From Epinephelus fuscoguttatus (taxonomy: Eukaryota; Chordata; Actinopteri; Perciformes; Serranidae): 64,000 bases of DNA. The DNA lies in NCBI RefSeq assembly GCF_011397635.1, contig NC_064757.1:27414339-27478338 (forward strand), given 5' to 3'. Below the pieces are notes generated by a model. That model was given only the letters and a program-made list of their open reading frames with translations. It searched no databases and had not been told where the DNA came from. The translations under genes were made by a program, and so were the position numbers. Of this stretch, positions 21,131 through 41,800 are shown in pieces. The first letter of the stretch is position 1. The number at the start of each line of letters is the position of its first letter.

Positions 21131-24100
21131 AATGTTTGACATGCCACAAAACAAAAATATGCATGTAGGACTGAACTGGACTGGACTCAGAATTAGAATA
21201 AATACAATTTAAATGTAGAACAATACAAGGAGCATAGTACAATGTTTTGACTTGTACCATGTTTCTCAGTGTTTATTTAGGGTTAATATGTAACATGGCA
21301 TAAATAAATGACTTTCAAACTTATCTGGCTGCCTGCCTCCCACACTCCACCTCTGGAAAGTATGTGCAGACTAAAACAACCACAGGTGATAAGACTCAAA
21401 AATTTGCTGTATCATGTAACAAGTGCACCTTTGTTTAAAAACAGATTCTCAGCTGTTTTTCATCTTTCAAGTGACTGATATATAAGAGGTCCTGTTTTTT
21501 AAAACAGCAAAATACATTTAAGTGTATTATTCTTTTTCACTGCGTAGTAGGAGAGAGTGGGGTTGGTTGGGACAGAGGGACAGTTGGGTCCAACAAACCA
21601 CGACTTTCATCCAAGAGAGCGGTGTTTGTGTCCCGTAAGATTATAAAGCCAAACCCTGTTCTTTTTTACTAAACTTAACCACATGCGTTAGTTGTTGAAG
21701 GAAAAATTAACGTCAATTTGAGGTGTAGTGCATTTATTTTGAAAGAGACTGTATGTAAACGATAAATTTCCTGTGAAAATGGAAGTGTATCTTGAAATAA
21801 GACAATGCATGTAACAGGCAGAACTTCACATGATGTCCCAGAACATCTACAGTCAACGCACCCAGGGTACCTTACACGTCGGTTGTGGACGTGGAAACCA
21901 AACGTCAATATGTGACGAGGTCGGAGGGAGAATGCGATGTCATTTTCTTTCCTTTTTTCACTTTTTTGCATTTCGAAGCGGAGCTCAGTGTACACTCAAC
22001 TGATACACTGATACAAACAGCACTCTATCATGACAAAAACAAACAGCAGACAAAGACGAGACAATGCACCTTACACAACAAAGGGGAAAAGAGTCATACA
22101 ACAGAAATGTCATATTGGCATAACAATATTCCAGACTAGCTTAACCGCAACAAGTACAAGTTGAGAAAACAAACACACACACACAAATGCATTCTTGCAG
22201 AGATAAGAACAGAAACCAGACACTGTTCTAAGTTAGACCACATATCCTTTCTCACTACCCCTCAGCTTCAATAATTTTTTTCTATCTCAATGACCTTCGT
22301 TATTTGTATAATATCCTTCCAAAATAACTGGTGTTTAAGGAAGCCCTTAAATCTACAGATCAGGGGTGTCAAACTCATTTTAGTTCAGGGGCCACATATA
22401 GCCCAATTTGATCTCAAGTGGGCCCAACCAGTGAAACCACTGCAGGATAATCATATAAATATTAAACCCTTCAAATGTTTCTGTCAATCTGAAAACGTTC
22501 ATCCATTTACCAAACAAAGAAAGAAAGTTATGTGCAAATTCAACAGTATGTCTAATTTTTCCGCTCTCAGTCAGTCTGCTTGTCACGTTCATTACTTGTT
22601 ACTTTTGTTTTTCATGATTTCCCACTGAAGTGGAAGCTGTTATAGAAGCAGGTTAAGTCGTCCCCTGCCTTACAATCTGAAGTTTTGTCAGTGTCAGCAT
22701 AGTTCCAGAAGTCTGATCCAGATTCTTTTGTACTGAAGCTGCTGGTTGACAATATTTTGCACAATGTTCAATATCATTAAATGTGACCACAGAGAGTTTT
22801 TATTGTCATATCAGGGAGCTGTGTTCTGGTCAGGGTGAAAAGCCTCTAATGCATGATTTTACATGAGGAGATCCAGCTCCATGTTTAAACTCATTTTTGA
22901 GCACACTGTTTGAACCTAACCCCAAAATGCAGATTCAATATGACAATATCAAAAAGTCAGACTGTTGACTCTGATTCTGAATCACGTAACAGGCATTCAT
23001 CTGATTCTCTAATACCACATATAGTTGGCATTTGTCTGGTAGCCAGAAAGGTATAAATTATTTTCAATTGAAAACACCTTGTGAATGAGTCAACAGTGTT
23101 TACAAAAAAAAAAAAAAAAAAAACAGTTTCCATAGTATAGGGAAGTCTAAAGTATCAATTATAAACGTTTTTGTTTATCTTCCTGTTTTGCAACCGTCTG
23201 TGATTTTTTTTATGGCCGGCTGACAAACTAACAGTTTGTAATTTTCATCATCATTTATTTCTCTTCAAGTGCATTCTATGAGCAGGAACCAGTTGATTAA
23301 AGGATTGGAGAGAACAGATAGTGCCATACATTTCAGTGAACTGGTTATAACTCACAAGTTGTCCTCTTTCATTGACAAAGTCATTTATATACAGAACACC
23401 CTGCAAAGACTCTTCCAAAAACTGGTTTCCCTTCAATCACAATATTGGAATTAATAATAATAATGATATTGATAATAATAATAATAATTCATTTTATTAT
23501 AAGCACCTTTCAAAGGACACCTTACAAGCCACAATAAAATAAATAAATAAAAAGAAGCAGCAATGTATCCATGGATCAAAAGTTAAGAAAATTACTAGAC
23601 AACAAAAAAAAATTGTAATTATAAATATAAGGTGTAAAATCATCATTATAAAAGCTATCTAACCTTATAACCATATGACAAAATTAAACCATGTAACCTG
23701 CTGCAAAACTTAGTCTCTGGGGTCAAGAGGATTAAACTGAAAGCATAACCAACTCTGTTTTACTTCCTACAAAAACACTGCACCCATATGACAAGGTTGA
23801 ATTTGCAAAACAGCGGATGAGTACTTTCCAATAACTTGAATAAAACCCAGTCCTTATGCAAGTACATTTTTTTTTAGCAAAAGCAGCTTTTAAAGTGAGG
23901 CCTAATGCCTCAGGATTTAGTTTGCTGTCTGCTTTTTCAATTACTTCTCTTCATGCTGACATTAGAATGTTAAATAGACAAGCTAAATATTTGCTATATT
24001 ACATGGAAATTTGTCCTATTAACTTACTAAATTACAGTTATCTTTCTCTTGATTACATATTAAAGATTCTGTATATCACGTTTTTTGTTGGAAAAGTAAA

Positions 24101-24150
24101 ATTTGTGTTGCATACAAGGCGAACATTTTATGAAAATGATCCATGGTTGC
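21131..24150. other. Intergenic, repeat remnants
   Basis: No coding exon was recognised. Contents include the tail of mpeg1 upstream homology to about 21550, a repeat at about 21790-21930 whose reverse complement matches 46870-47010, a poly-A run at about 23103-23122, and a run of TAA/ATA triplets at about 23455-23492 followed by a decayed dispersed repeat to about 23560. Confidence 0.5.
22361..22460. repeat. hAT-type MITE, one end only
   Basis: The sequence caggggtgtcaaactcattt, followed by a stretch reading gggccacatatagccc, is the terminus of a widespread fish hAT-derived element. The opposite terminus was not found, so the copy is truncated or its far end is decayed. Confidence 0.55.
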
Positions 24151-24330
24151 CAAATTATACTTGTTACAGTAAAATATGTCCATATTGAAAAATGACCTGA
24201 GTTGAACCTCTCTGGCCAACAGACCCTCCTCACTGTGGCTGCCTCTCTGAATGTATTATTACTGAATCCGACCAGTGGGTGGCAACACGAAACCATACAA
24301 CTGATGCACTTCACAGCTGTGTGAGTCCCT
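24150..24330. repeat. Third trace of the mpeg1-unit 3' flank
   Basis: The order tgacctgagttgaacct, then ctgaatccgaccagtgg, then ggcaacacgaaaccat matches the flank after mpeg1 copy 2 (16775-16850). No mpeg1 exon follows on the right. Confidence 0.45.
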
Positions 24331-25598
24331 ACATCCTGTAAGAAATGCATCCACTTGACGGGCTCAACATCTCACTGCTTCTGCATGTATCAAAAGACTT
24401 TACTGGTGTGTGAATGTAGATCATAGCTTCTGCCATGCCTTACCTTAACTTTTTTTATTTAGGCTATGTGAATCATTGGAGTTCACCTGTGCTAATTGTC
24501 ATGGCAAATTAATTCAAAGTAGTCTCTTCTTCGTATGCCGCCAAAATGTCATCATTTTGGATGAGGATGGTTTCCCTAGTCTCATCAGCCGGGGATACCT
24601 ATCGCGTCACCCGCGCTGAAACCTCGTCATGTGTTTTGTCTCCTGAAGATAAGAGGAGCACCAACGAACACAGCTGGTCACGCCCGTAAAGCCTAATTTT
24701 TGTCAGTGATGATTAGCTGCGAGTGTCACCAGCTGCTGTGTTGCCTGGCCCCTCACTGTTGTCTGCTGATACCAATCACCGCTTCAAATTGGCGCAAACA
24801 ATGCAAACAGAAACGTCACACATTGTAGTGCAGGGTTTCCAATCAAGGTTACTTTTTGTTTTTTTCTACAAACTCTAAAAACCGTCTGTTCGCAACAAAA
24901 GTTGGCGGAATCAGACGATGTTTCTTCCTCATTTGGGCCTAATTGCAGACGTATAAACACGTTTTATTCAAGGTCATTTGTCACAATAGCCGTTGACACA
25001 TATTTTAACAGTATTAGTGTTAGAATATGTGGGAATGAGCAGTGCTGGACGCGTCGGTCCCCGTGCGTAACGGTGCGTAAAAGCGCCGCTCCAAAACATT
25101 CCCCGCGCTCTTCTGCGCTACTGTGAGTCAATGGCTGTGCGAAATCATCCACCTGCTCACTCTGTCACTGCTCCCTACTCAGTAGTAAGCAGTTCATTCA
25201 GATTTCCGACACTTAATACTATTAATCATCTTGAGTCTTTACTGAAAGCTATAGAGGCGCATAGTAATAGTAGTTTCTCACATTGCGCTGTGAGTTTGTC
25301 AGCACAAAGTCTTATAAATGCCATGGACACTGACCCACAGCTTACTTATTTTTCTGCATGAGATATTGGAGTCGGTGGTGCCGACTGACAAGATATTCAG
25401 AACTAAATAATGCAACTAGGCACACATGTAAACATTGACTGAAAGGTGATGTAGGCTATACCTGAACTTTTTTCTCAAAGTTACTGCACAAAGACAGAAT
25501 ATATAAAATGTTCTAGGCTATAAACAGTTTGTCACAATTAATATCATTTGTTCAAAACTGGGAAAAATCACAAGACACACTCTATAAATTAAAATAGG
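24331..25598. other. Intergenic, locally CpG-richer
   Basis: Between about 24560 and 25120 CpG dinucleotides are denser than in the surroundings. A frame near 24902-25126 begins without ATG and resembles no protein I know. The stretch could be a transposon remnant or a regulatory CpG patch; I cannot decide. Confidence 0.3.
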
Positions 25599-25604
25599 TT
25601 TATT
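25599..25604 (-). terminator. Polyadenylation signal of the H1 gene
   Basis: The plus-strand tttatt reads AATAAA on the minus strand, about 205 bp after the H1 stop. The canonical histone 3' stem-loop was not seen between the stop and this site. Confidence 0.55.
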
Positions 25605-25810
25605 ATTTTCTACAACTGCTATAACATTCTTTACAAACCACAGCATATGGTGACAAAAACAGCAGGTTCAGTGTTTTCTATTATAGAAAAACTGTAAAAT
25701 CGCCAAAGCAAGCTCAAGTTCTTGGAATGAATGCAGCATTTTGGTCCACACATGAATTCAACGTCACCAGAAAGGCGTTTGGTCGCATTCACTGTCCATT
25801 AAGAGAGGGT

Positions 25811-26413
25811 TCACTTCTTGGCAGCAGCCCGTTTGGCAGCCTTAGGTTTGGCGGCAGCCTTGGGTTTGGCGGGTTTGGCAGCCTTGGCAGCCTTAGGCTT
25901 GGCAGCAGCCTTGGGCTTGGCAGCCTTGGCGGCCTTGGGTTTGACCTTCTTAGGACTCTTTGCCTTCTTGGACGCAGGGGCCTTCTTTTTCTTAGGTGCC
26001 TTCTTGGCTTTCTTCTTGGGGCTGGCCTTCTTGACCTTCTTGGTCTTCTTGGGCTTTTTGGCTTTTTTTGGCTTCTTCTTAGTCACCTTCTTCTTGCGAG
26101 GTTTGGGGGGGTTTTTGTTCAGCTTGAAGGAGCCCTTGTTTCGGACCAGGGTTTTGCTGGCCACCAAGCGTTTGATGGCGATGAGGAGTCTGGTTTTGTT
26201 CTTTTCCACGTCATATCCCCCAGCCTTCAAAGCCTTCTTCAGGCCTGGCAGGGACAGACCGCCGCGTCCTGCAGAGGCCGCTGCCTTCAGTATCAGGTCT
26301 GACACTGTAGGACTAGCCTTCTTCTGAGACACCTTGGCTTTCTTCTTTGGAGATTTGGCCGGAACCGGAGCCTGCGCTACCACAACGGGCACACCAGGTG
26401 CAGCAGAAGCCAT
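25811..26413 (-). CDS. Linker histone H1, replacement type, single exon (200 aa)
   Basis: Linker histones bind nucleosome entry and exit DNA and compact chromatin. A short N-terminal tail (1-34, with SPKKK at 21) leads to a winged-helix globular domain at about 35-100, seen as SPTVSDLILKA, GLSLPGLKKAL, AGGYDVEKN and NKGSFKLNK. The tail from 101 to 200 is almost wholly Lys, Ala and Pro, with repeats of AAKPKAA. The GTGAS-type loop usual before SGSFKLNK in somatic H1 is shortened to RNKGSFKL. The start is the ATG at 26413, in good context (aacaATGg). The frame remains open upstream but without another ATG. The gene is solitary, with no core histone genes nearby. It lacks the histone stem-loop and has AATAAA, which fits replication-independent expression. 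Which fish H1 variant it is I cannot say. Confidence 0.92.
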   Translation of the reverse strand: MASAAPGVPVVVAQAPVPAKSPKKKAKVSQKKASPTVSDLILKAAASAGRGGLSLPGLKKALKAGGYDVEKNKTRLLIAIKRLVASKTLVRNKGSFKLNKNPPKPRKKKVTKKKPKKAKKPKKTKKVKKASPKKKAKKAPKKKKAPASKKAKSPKKVKPKAAKAAKPKAAAKPKAAKAAKPAKPKAAAKPKAAKRAAAKK

Positions 26414-26502
26414 TGTTATAGCACTAATGCCAGCTGTGAGTGAGATCCACAACGAGAGAAGGACAGAGTGATATCTCTGCTGGCCCCTTGACAGGTTCAC
26501 GC

Positions 26503-26613
26503 CTCATAAACCCCCCATGAGAACCGTGTAGAGTGAGCCTCTCCACCACCGCGCGCCTCTTCTGTCTCTCAAACTTGATAAAGTTTGTGTTTTCTCCAGC
26601 TGGATTATCCAAT
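26503..26613 (-). promoter_or_regulatory. H1-type promoter: AC box, inverted CCAAT, G-run, TATA-like
   Basis: Reading the minus strand toward the gene there is ATTGG (26613-26609, inverted CCAAT), AAACACA (26592-26586, the H1 or AC box), a run of G (about 26515-26510) and a TATA-like TTTATGAG just after it. AAACACA with a G-rich box and TATA is the known promoter order of H1 genes. Confidence 0.55.
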
Positions 26614-26639
26614 AAAATCCCTGCGTAAAATGTTGGCTA

Positions 26640-28638
26640 TCCATATGAAAACCACGCCATAAGATTCAATGTCATCTTAACTTTCTCTATATATATTTTT
26701 TATTCAGCAATTTAATATAAACATATCAACATTTGCTGTGTAATTACAAGATGACGGCTGTGAAGTGAAATTTGAGACGCGTATTTTGGGCATTTTAACA
26801 AGATTACACCCACTTAACAATCAAGTACAGACTTTTCCAAATGAATACGCTTACATAGTGGTGTGTCTGACATACTGGCTCCAAAACTTAGTTTCATTTC
26901 AGCCGTTTTTGTTAATTAACTTCATTTAAAGAAGAGCAAAGAAACACAGTTGCCTTGCAGACCCATCATGTAGTGGTCTCAACATAGATAAGAATTCCCG
27001 AGACGAAGAGGCGGGACAGCTTTCATAATAATGTGGGGTAAGAGAAGTTAAAGAACAGAAAGTATAAGTTTTGATATCATATGTTATATAGTGAAAAATA
27101 AATGTAAGTTATTGTAAGTCTCCTTTATGGAGGGAGATGGACCTCAGCCAAAATAAGAGTTATCAGTCTGTAAAGAGGAGCGGCACAAAAACGACTTTAA
27201 GATTAATTTCCCGGGTCTTTTTCTGACCTTTCTTATCTGCATGAGACCAGTGCGGGATGAATTCACATTAGTGTGTCTGCATTTATATTTAAAAAAACAG
27301 TTTTTGTCGTTTAAAAGTGCAGTCCATGGTTTGACAACCTCTTATTAATAACTGTATCTAGATTATGATGTCATTTAAAAAAAATCGCGCACTGTCAACT
27401 ACTTAGAGATAGATTCATTTAAGCAAATAATCAATAAATCAATCGAACATGTTTTTCTATTAGTAGTTTGTTATCACTTGTATTATTTTATGTATTCTTT
27501 ATTTTTCTGTACTTTAGAATTCTTCTTCTCCCTGCACTGTATTTATTCAAATTATTTTTTCTTGCCTTTTTGTGTTTAATTGTGCAAAAATAATAATAAA
27601 ATAAGATAAACTATAATCAGTGGCACCAGTCTGTATATTCATGGGACTCCCTTTATTCAGTCTGTAGAGGTGTTAGTAAATTAACAGCACATAGGATGAA
27701 GATAAGATCAACCTTAATTGATATGAAATCCAGTCATATTTCAAACATAAACAATGATTTACTTTATTTTATTTCTAACTTTGTGTGAGGGTTTTTTTCC
27801 TTTTTTTGTCATATTTGTGCACAATCAATAATTATTTTTTTTACCCAATTAGAAGTAGTTTTACATAATTATGTGAATTATATAACAAGATTCAAGAGTT
27901 TGAGTTGTTGATGATTAAACCAATTTTTGTGATTTCTTACATTATTATTTGTCTGATGTGTGTGCAAACATTATCAATGAGAACATCTCTTTAACAACAG
28001 TAAAAAAACACTGAATTTCTTTTTGTCTTTGTCCCCAAAATTCATGAAATGCGCCTTTAAATCACTTTGAGTTGGAAAATAAACTTGAAATCTTGAACTT
28101 AAAACACGACCCGGCACCTGGGCTACACCCTGACATTATTTGTTTTAAACTTTTCTATTCAAACCATAAAGGTTTTATTTTTGTCTCTTTTGTGCCCTCT
28201 ATTATGTTTTTTAATGTGAGATAAAGTATGTTTGTGTGAGAGAGGGAGAGGGAGGGAGGAGATTGGCAGATGTACTCCTGCCTTCTGTGGTGCAGTGATA
28301 GCGCCTCCTCCTGTTACACACAAATACACAAACACACACACAGTACGTGAGTAGAATAAGCTTCAGTAAAAAGTCCTGTTCTGTTTTTAAACAGACTTTC
28401 AATGGCAAGGCAGTTACCTATATATTAAACTGTCCACTGGAGGTCATAGATGTGTGTGTTTTCTCTGTAGATGAGGAGTGTGTACCTTTAAATCCACTCA
28501 AACACTGGCCTGACATGTCACATCAGATAAACTTGTCTGAATCTCAATGGGGAACTTGGACAGAGAGTTAGAGGAACTCCCTTAGACACATGTCTTTATC
28601 ACTATGCAGCTTGGGTCAGATTTTGTTGTCCCCATAAC
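26640..28638. other. Intergenic, AT-rich
   Basis: No coding exon or clear mobile element was found. Base composition is AT-rich with short runs of A and T. Confidence 0.5.
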
Positions 28639-28640
28639 TA

Positions 28641-28960
28641 CACTGAACAAAAATATAAACATAACACTTTTGGTTTTGCTCCCACATTTCAGAGTGGCCT
28701 TTTATTGTGGCCAGCCTAAGGCACACCTGTGCAATAATCATGCTGTCTAATCAGTATCTTGATATGCCACACCTGAGAGGTGGGATGGATTATCTCGGCA
28801 AAGGAGAAGTGCTCACTAACACAGATTTAGACAGATTTGTGAACAATATTTGTGAGGAAATGGTCTTTTATGTGTATAGAAAATGTTTTAGATCTTTGAG
28901 TTCAGCTCATGAAAAATGGGAGCACAAACAAAAGTGTTGCGTTTATATTTTTGTTCAGTG
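28641..28960. mobile_element. Tc1/mariner-type MITE, complete, with TA target duplication
   Basis: The element begins cactgaacaaaaatataaac and ends gtttatatttttgttcagtg, a perfect 20-bp inverted repeat, flanked on both sides by TA (28639-28640 and 28961-28962). It is 320 bp with no transposase. Members of this family are very common in fish genomes. The open frame inside is not a gene. Confidence 0.9.
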
Positions 28961-29384
28961 TAAGTAATCACTTTTACTTCCTTGAGCAAAGAGTCACTGA
29001 AACTGTTTCAAATGTGTCTTTATCCATGTCATGGTCAGAATAGCTGCTGTGTTGTGCTCCCTCCAACCTCCTCAGTAAGGAACTTGGGTTAAATGTGGTG
29101 TTGGTGGATTAAATCACAAGTATCAACCAGTGTCTGTGAAACAACTTTGACATTCACTTCAGCAGATGAAAGGCCTCCAACCTCTCTACAAGTAGTGTTA
29201 ATGAAACCATTGTTTAGTTACAGGAAATGTCAACGGTGATTTATTCTTGCAGTCATCTCTTATGTGTCATACCAGACCTTTGCTTTTAACTGCTGGGGGG
29301 GGGTGTATTGTCATCCAATGACCTTTAAGAATGAATCCACAGATTCATGATCGCCTCACAATTCCTGTGAAATGTAAATCATGT

Positions 29385-29610
29385 GGTTGATAAGACACGA
29401 CCAGACCGCCCTTATCCTGGATCCCACAGGGGAAAAGAAAGCCAGGAAGACCAAAGAACACCTGGAGAAGGTCTGTTGAGGCAGAACTCAAGGAATCAAG
29501 AACATCCTGGAAGGAAGCGGAGAGGATCGCCCAACACCGAACCAGCTGGAGGAAGTTCATGAACGACCTATGCTCCCCACGGAGCAAAAGAGTTTATGTC
29601 AAGCCAGAAT
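29385..29610 (+). mobile_element. LINE remnant, C-terminal end of ORF2
   Basis: The plus strand reads through a pattern typical of the last residues of fish LINE polyproteins: GKRKPGRPKNTWRRSVEAEL, then SWKEAERIAQ. About 70 codons survive. The rest of the element is absent. Confidence 0.6.
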
Positions 29611-29619
29611 GGAAAAACA

Positions 29620-30770
29620 ACAGTGGCTTTCAAAGGGCCATTAGCGTTTTCACGTTTTCACATCAGCTACTGTGGTTAGCAGCCCCTGTGCAGCAAGCAC
29701 AGTCAGAAAAACACTGAATTTGTGATGTAAAACTGCTTTACTCAGGGTATTCATTGGTTTAAATCAGCGGGTTCATTTCTTTTAGAGAGGAGGAGACCTC
29801 TACGGATAATTTGGCTCACGGAAAAAAACCTCATGAACGTCTGGATCTAAAGTGTATCAGAGAAAAAAGGCAAGCACACCTTAACATATGTCTGCAACGA
29901 GCTGAACAGAATCGGGAAAATTTGTTAAGTTAAATTCCTTTCTCTGTATTTGTTTCTGGTTTAAATCACCTGGCTCATTTATTTTGGAGAGGGATGTTAC
30001 GTTCAGTAACTTGCAGACTGCATTTTCAGCTAAGCGTCAACTTTATTGTGCTTTAACACACCTCTTGACTTCTTCCACCACACATTATTTCCGGCAGTTG
30101 TTGTAAAAATGTGCCCACTGCTGGCTCATACACATGACAACAACAACAAGTAGTACGTGCACTTGAACTTGCAACCTAACTAGGTAATCTGAGTAGACTG
30201 ACAGTTACCAGTATAGTCTTGTGGATTATTCTGCCACATGACAGACTACACTCTGAACACCAGTTTAGAAAGTCTTTGAGGTAAGTTGACCTGACCCTGA
30301 CCTGGACCTGGGCAGGCTTCTGGTTCAGCCAGGGGGTCTGCTTGCTTAGGTGGGTCCCCAGCTGGAGCCCGCAGCTGCTGAGCAGGGAAGTCGAGGTCCC
30401 CAACCACAGAGCCTGAGTCCTCGTCAGCTCATGGGTCTGTGATGGGGGGTGGTCCCACCTTTGGAAGCCGGCTTGCAAGCCAACGTGATCCATCAGACAG
30501 GCGGAAGGTGGCGGGCACCAGCTGGTCGGGGACCTAATCAGCATCTGTAGCTTCAAACTGCTTTAATCTGTATTTTTTTCTGGTTAAAATCACCTGCTTA
30601 ATTTGTTTTGGAGAGGGATGGACCTCTGAGGATAATTCATCTGCTGGTAAAAACCTCCTGAACAATGAAAACTAAAGGAACTCTAACTGGGAGAAGTTTC
30701 AGCTGGTTACAATCTGCAGTCTCCACCACTAGGTGCCACTATCCCACATACTGCTCCTTTAATAAATCAT
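29620..30770. repeat. Composite of decayed MITE copies
   Basis: A pattern of ggtttaaatca, then ttttagagagg or ttttggagaggg, and in two copies a gacctct and gataattyrtct run occurs at about 29755-29830, 29955-29995 and 30575-30650. The third ends in ccactaggtgccacta near 30730. These are overlapping remnants of one dispersed family. The GC-richer patch at 30290-30545 is unassigned. Confidence 0.45.
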
Positions 30771-30995
30771 GATAAAAGTGTGTCCATAGCTTAGTATTAA
30801 AATGTTTTGCCAGCATGTTGTCAAAGTGATAAAACCAGTTTCATGTCTGTTGTTGAATCATTTATGTCTGTGGGATTTTCCCCCTCTTCCTCCTCTGTGG
30901 GAGTGGTGTGTGATGTGATGCAGCCTCCCAGCAGAGGGGTGGAGGAGCTGAGAGGCTGTAGGACCTGCTCTGCTACATCGCTCTCCTCCCCAAAG

Positions 30996-31010
30996 CATGT
31001 GACCATGTGA
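30996..31010 (+). promoter_or_regulatory. Paired CATGTGA E-boxes upstream of tspan36
   Basis: CATGTGA occurs at 30996-31002 and 31004-31010, eight bases apart. On the minus strand each reads TCACATG, the motif preferred by MITF and TFE factors. They lie 66-80 bp upstream of the TATA box. Control by MITF is inferred; tspan36 is a known pigment-cell gene in zebrafish. Confidence 0.45.
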
Positions 31011-31075
31011 TCATACTCACTGCAGCCAGAACTTGTGACCAAAACAGCAGAAGCAGCTCGGTGAGGTCTGCCAGA

Positions 31076-31081
31076 TATAAA
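31076..31081 (+). promoter_or_regulatory. TATA box of tspan36
   Basis: TATAAA lies 62 bp before the start codon. Transcription would begin near 31105, giving a short 5' leader of about 30 bases. Confidence 0.55.
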
Positions 31082-31137
31082 CTGCGCTTCAACGACTCCA
31101 CGGTCCTTCTCCAGTGTCCTCATCACCACCAGACAAC

Positions 31138-40646
<9,509 letters not shown>

Positions 40647-41240
40647 GCCACTTCCTGCAACAACCGACCACCTCCTCATTTTGCTTGACTAGGTTTGCTG
40701 TCCACTCGCTCAACAGTGTACCGAAGCATCCGGGCCGACCAGTGTACAAATCCTAAACTCTATTTAAACAACGTATGCGCAGGTGGCAGACCTTGTCTCT
40801 GCGATACCAGAGCATTCCTCCACGTATTAAATCAACACAGATATTTCTCTGATTTGTTAATAATTTGCTGAATGTGGCTTTCAGGTTTGAGTTGTCGTCT
40901 AAGTTTCCATCTTTGCAGATTTTTATTATATAGTTTTTCACATGGCCGAGGTGTATGTACTGTCTCAGCCCAGCTACTGTGTTATTCTTTGGAATGATAG
41001 TGACGGACTTAAGATTATATTTTAAGGTTTTTGTGATTGTGAATGAAAGAACAGTGGTTTAATGCCTTATTCAGGGGTACACTATTTATAGCCAACTGAA
41101 CACGGTATACACATATATATATATATATATATATGAATAATTTTATGGTCAGTTAACTGTATGGAATTAAGTGACAGTTCTTTGTAGGTTGACTTTGGTT
41201 GTGTTTATTATGTTTCTAAATTAAAAAGGTGAAAAATTCA
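40647..41240 (+). other. 3' untranslated region of tspan36
   Basis: This follows the stop codon. A candidate polyadenylation signal ATTAAA is at 41220-41225. A (TA)n run lies near 41113-41134. The end point is inferred. Confidence 0.4.
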
Positions 41241-41299
41241 CAATAATTTGGAGTTTGGTGCAGTTATATTACATTATCGTATTTCCTGTTTGTGTGTGT

Positions 41300-41800
41300 G
41301 TGACATCGTTGTCCGTATGTCCATCCTGCACTCATGAATACAATATCTCGAGAACGCCTTGAAGGAATTTCCTTAAATTTGGCACAAATGTCCACCTGGA
41401 TTCAGGAATGAACATGTTTTCAGCTATAACTCAAGAATTCATATGTTAAATATAATTAAATATCACAGAAATGTCTACTAGGATATATTTATATTCAAAA
41501 GGTCAAAGATCAACTTCACTGTAACATCATAATGTTTTTGCAAAAGCACTTTTGGGGCCATTAATCTATGTCATAACTCAGGAACAGATGGGGCCACGTT
41601 TGGTCAGATACTGACTTGGTGACACTAATCTTGGGTGTCCACCTTTAAACTGTATTCATGGTATAGTTCTTCTCTGTGTGTAAGGTATCCATATTTGAGA
41701 ATGTGCAGCATCTTTTGCAGCAGCATCCATTTTTGAATCATTGTTGACAGTTATGACTTTATATAAGTCTGGACAGACATGGAAGTAAACTGCAACTCGA
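41300..41800. repeat. Dispersed fish repeat
   Basis: The sequence contains aatatctcgagaacgccttg, aatttggcacaaatgtcc and later ataactcaagaattcatatg, motifs of a widespread fish repeat family. No inverted ends were found. Confidence 0.4.

Noticed and set aside
24902-25126. Frame in the CpG-richer patch before H1
   Set aside because: It has no ATG start, no recognised motif and no splice context.
25818-26327. Long plus-strand frame (169 aa) rich in Ala, Leu and Gly
   Set aside because: It is the mirror of the H1 gene; the skewed Lys/Ala codons leave the other strand open. It has no family match.
28707-28967. Plus-strand frame of 86 aa
   Set aside because: It lies within a complete Tc1-type MITE and is not a gene.
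30176-30556. Minus-strand frame of 126 aa in a GC-richer patch
   Set aside because: No recognised family and it lies among decayed repeats; possibly part of an old mobile element but not assignable.
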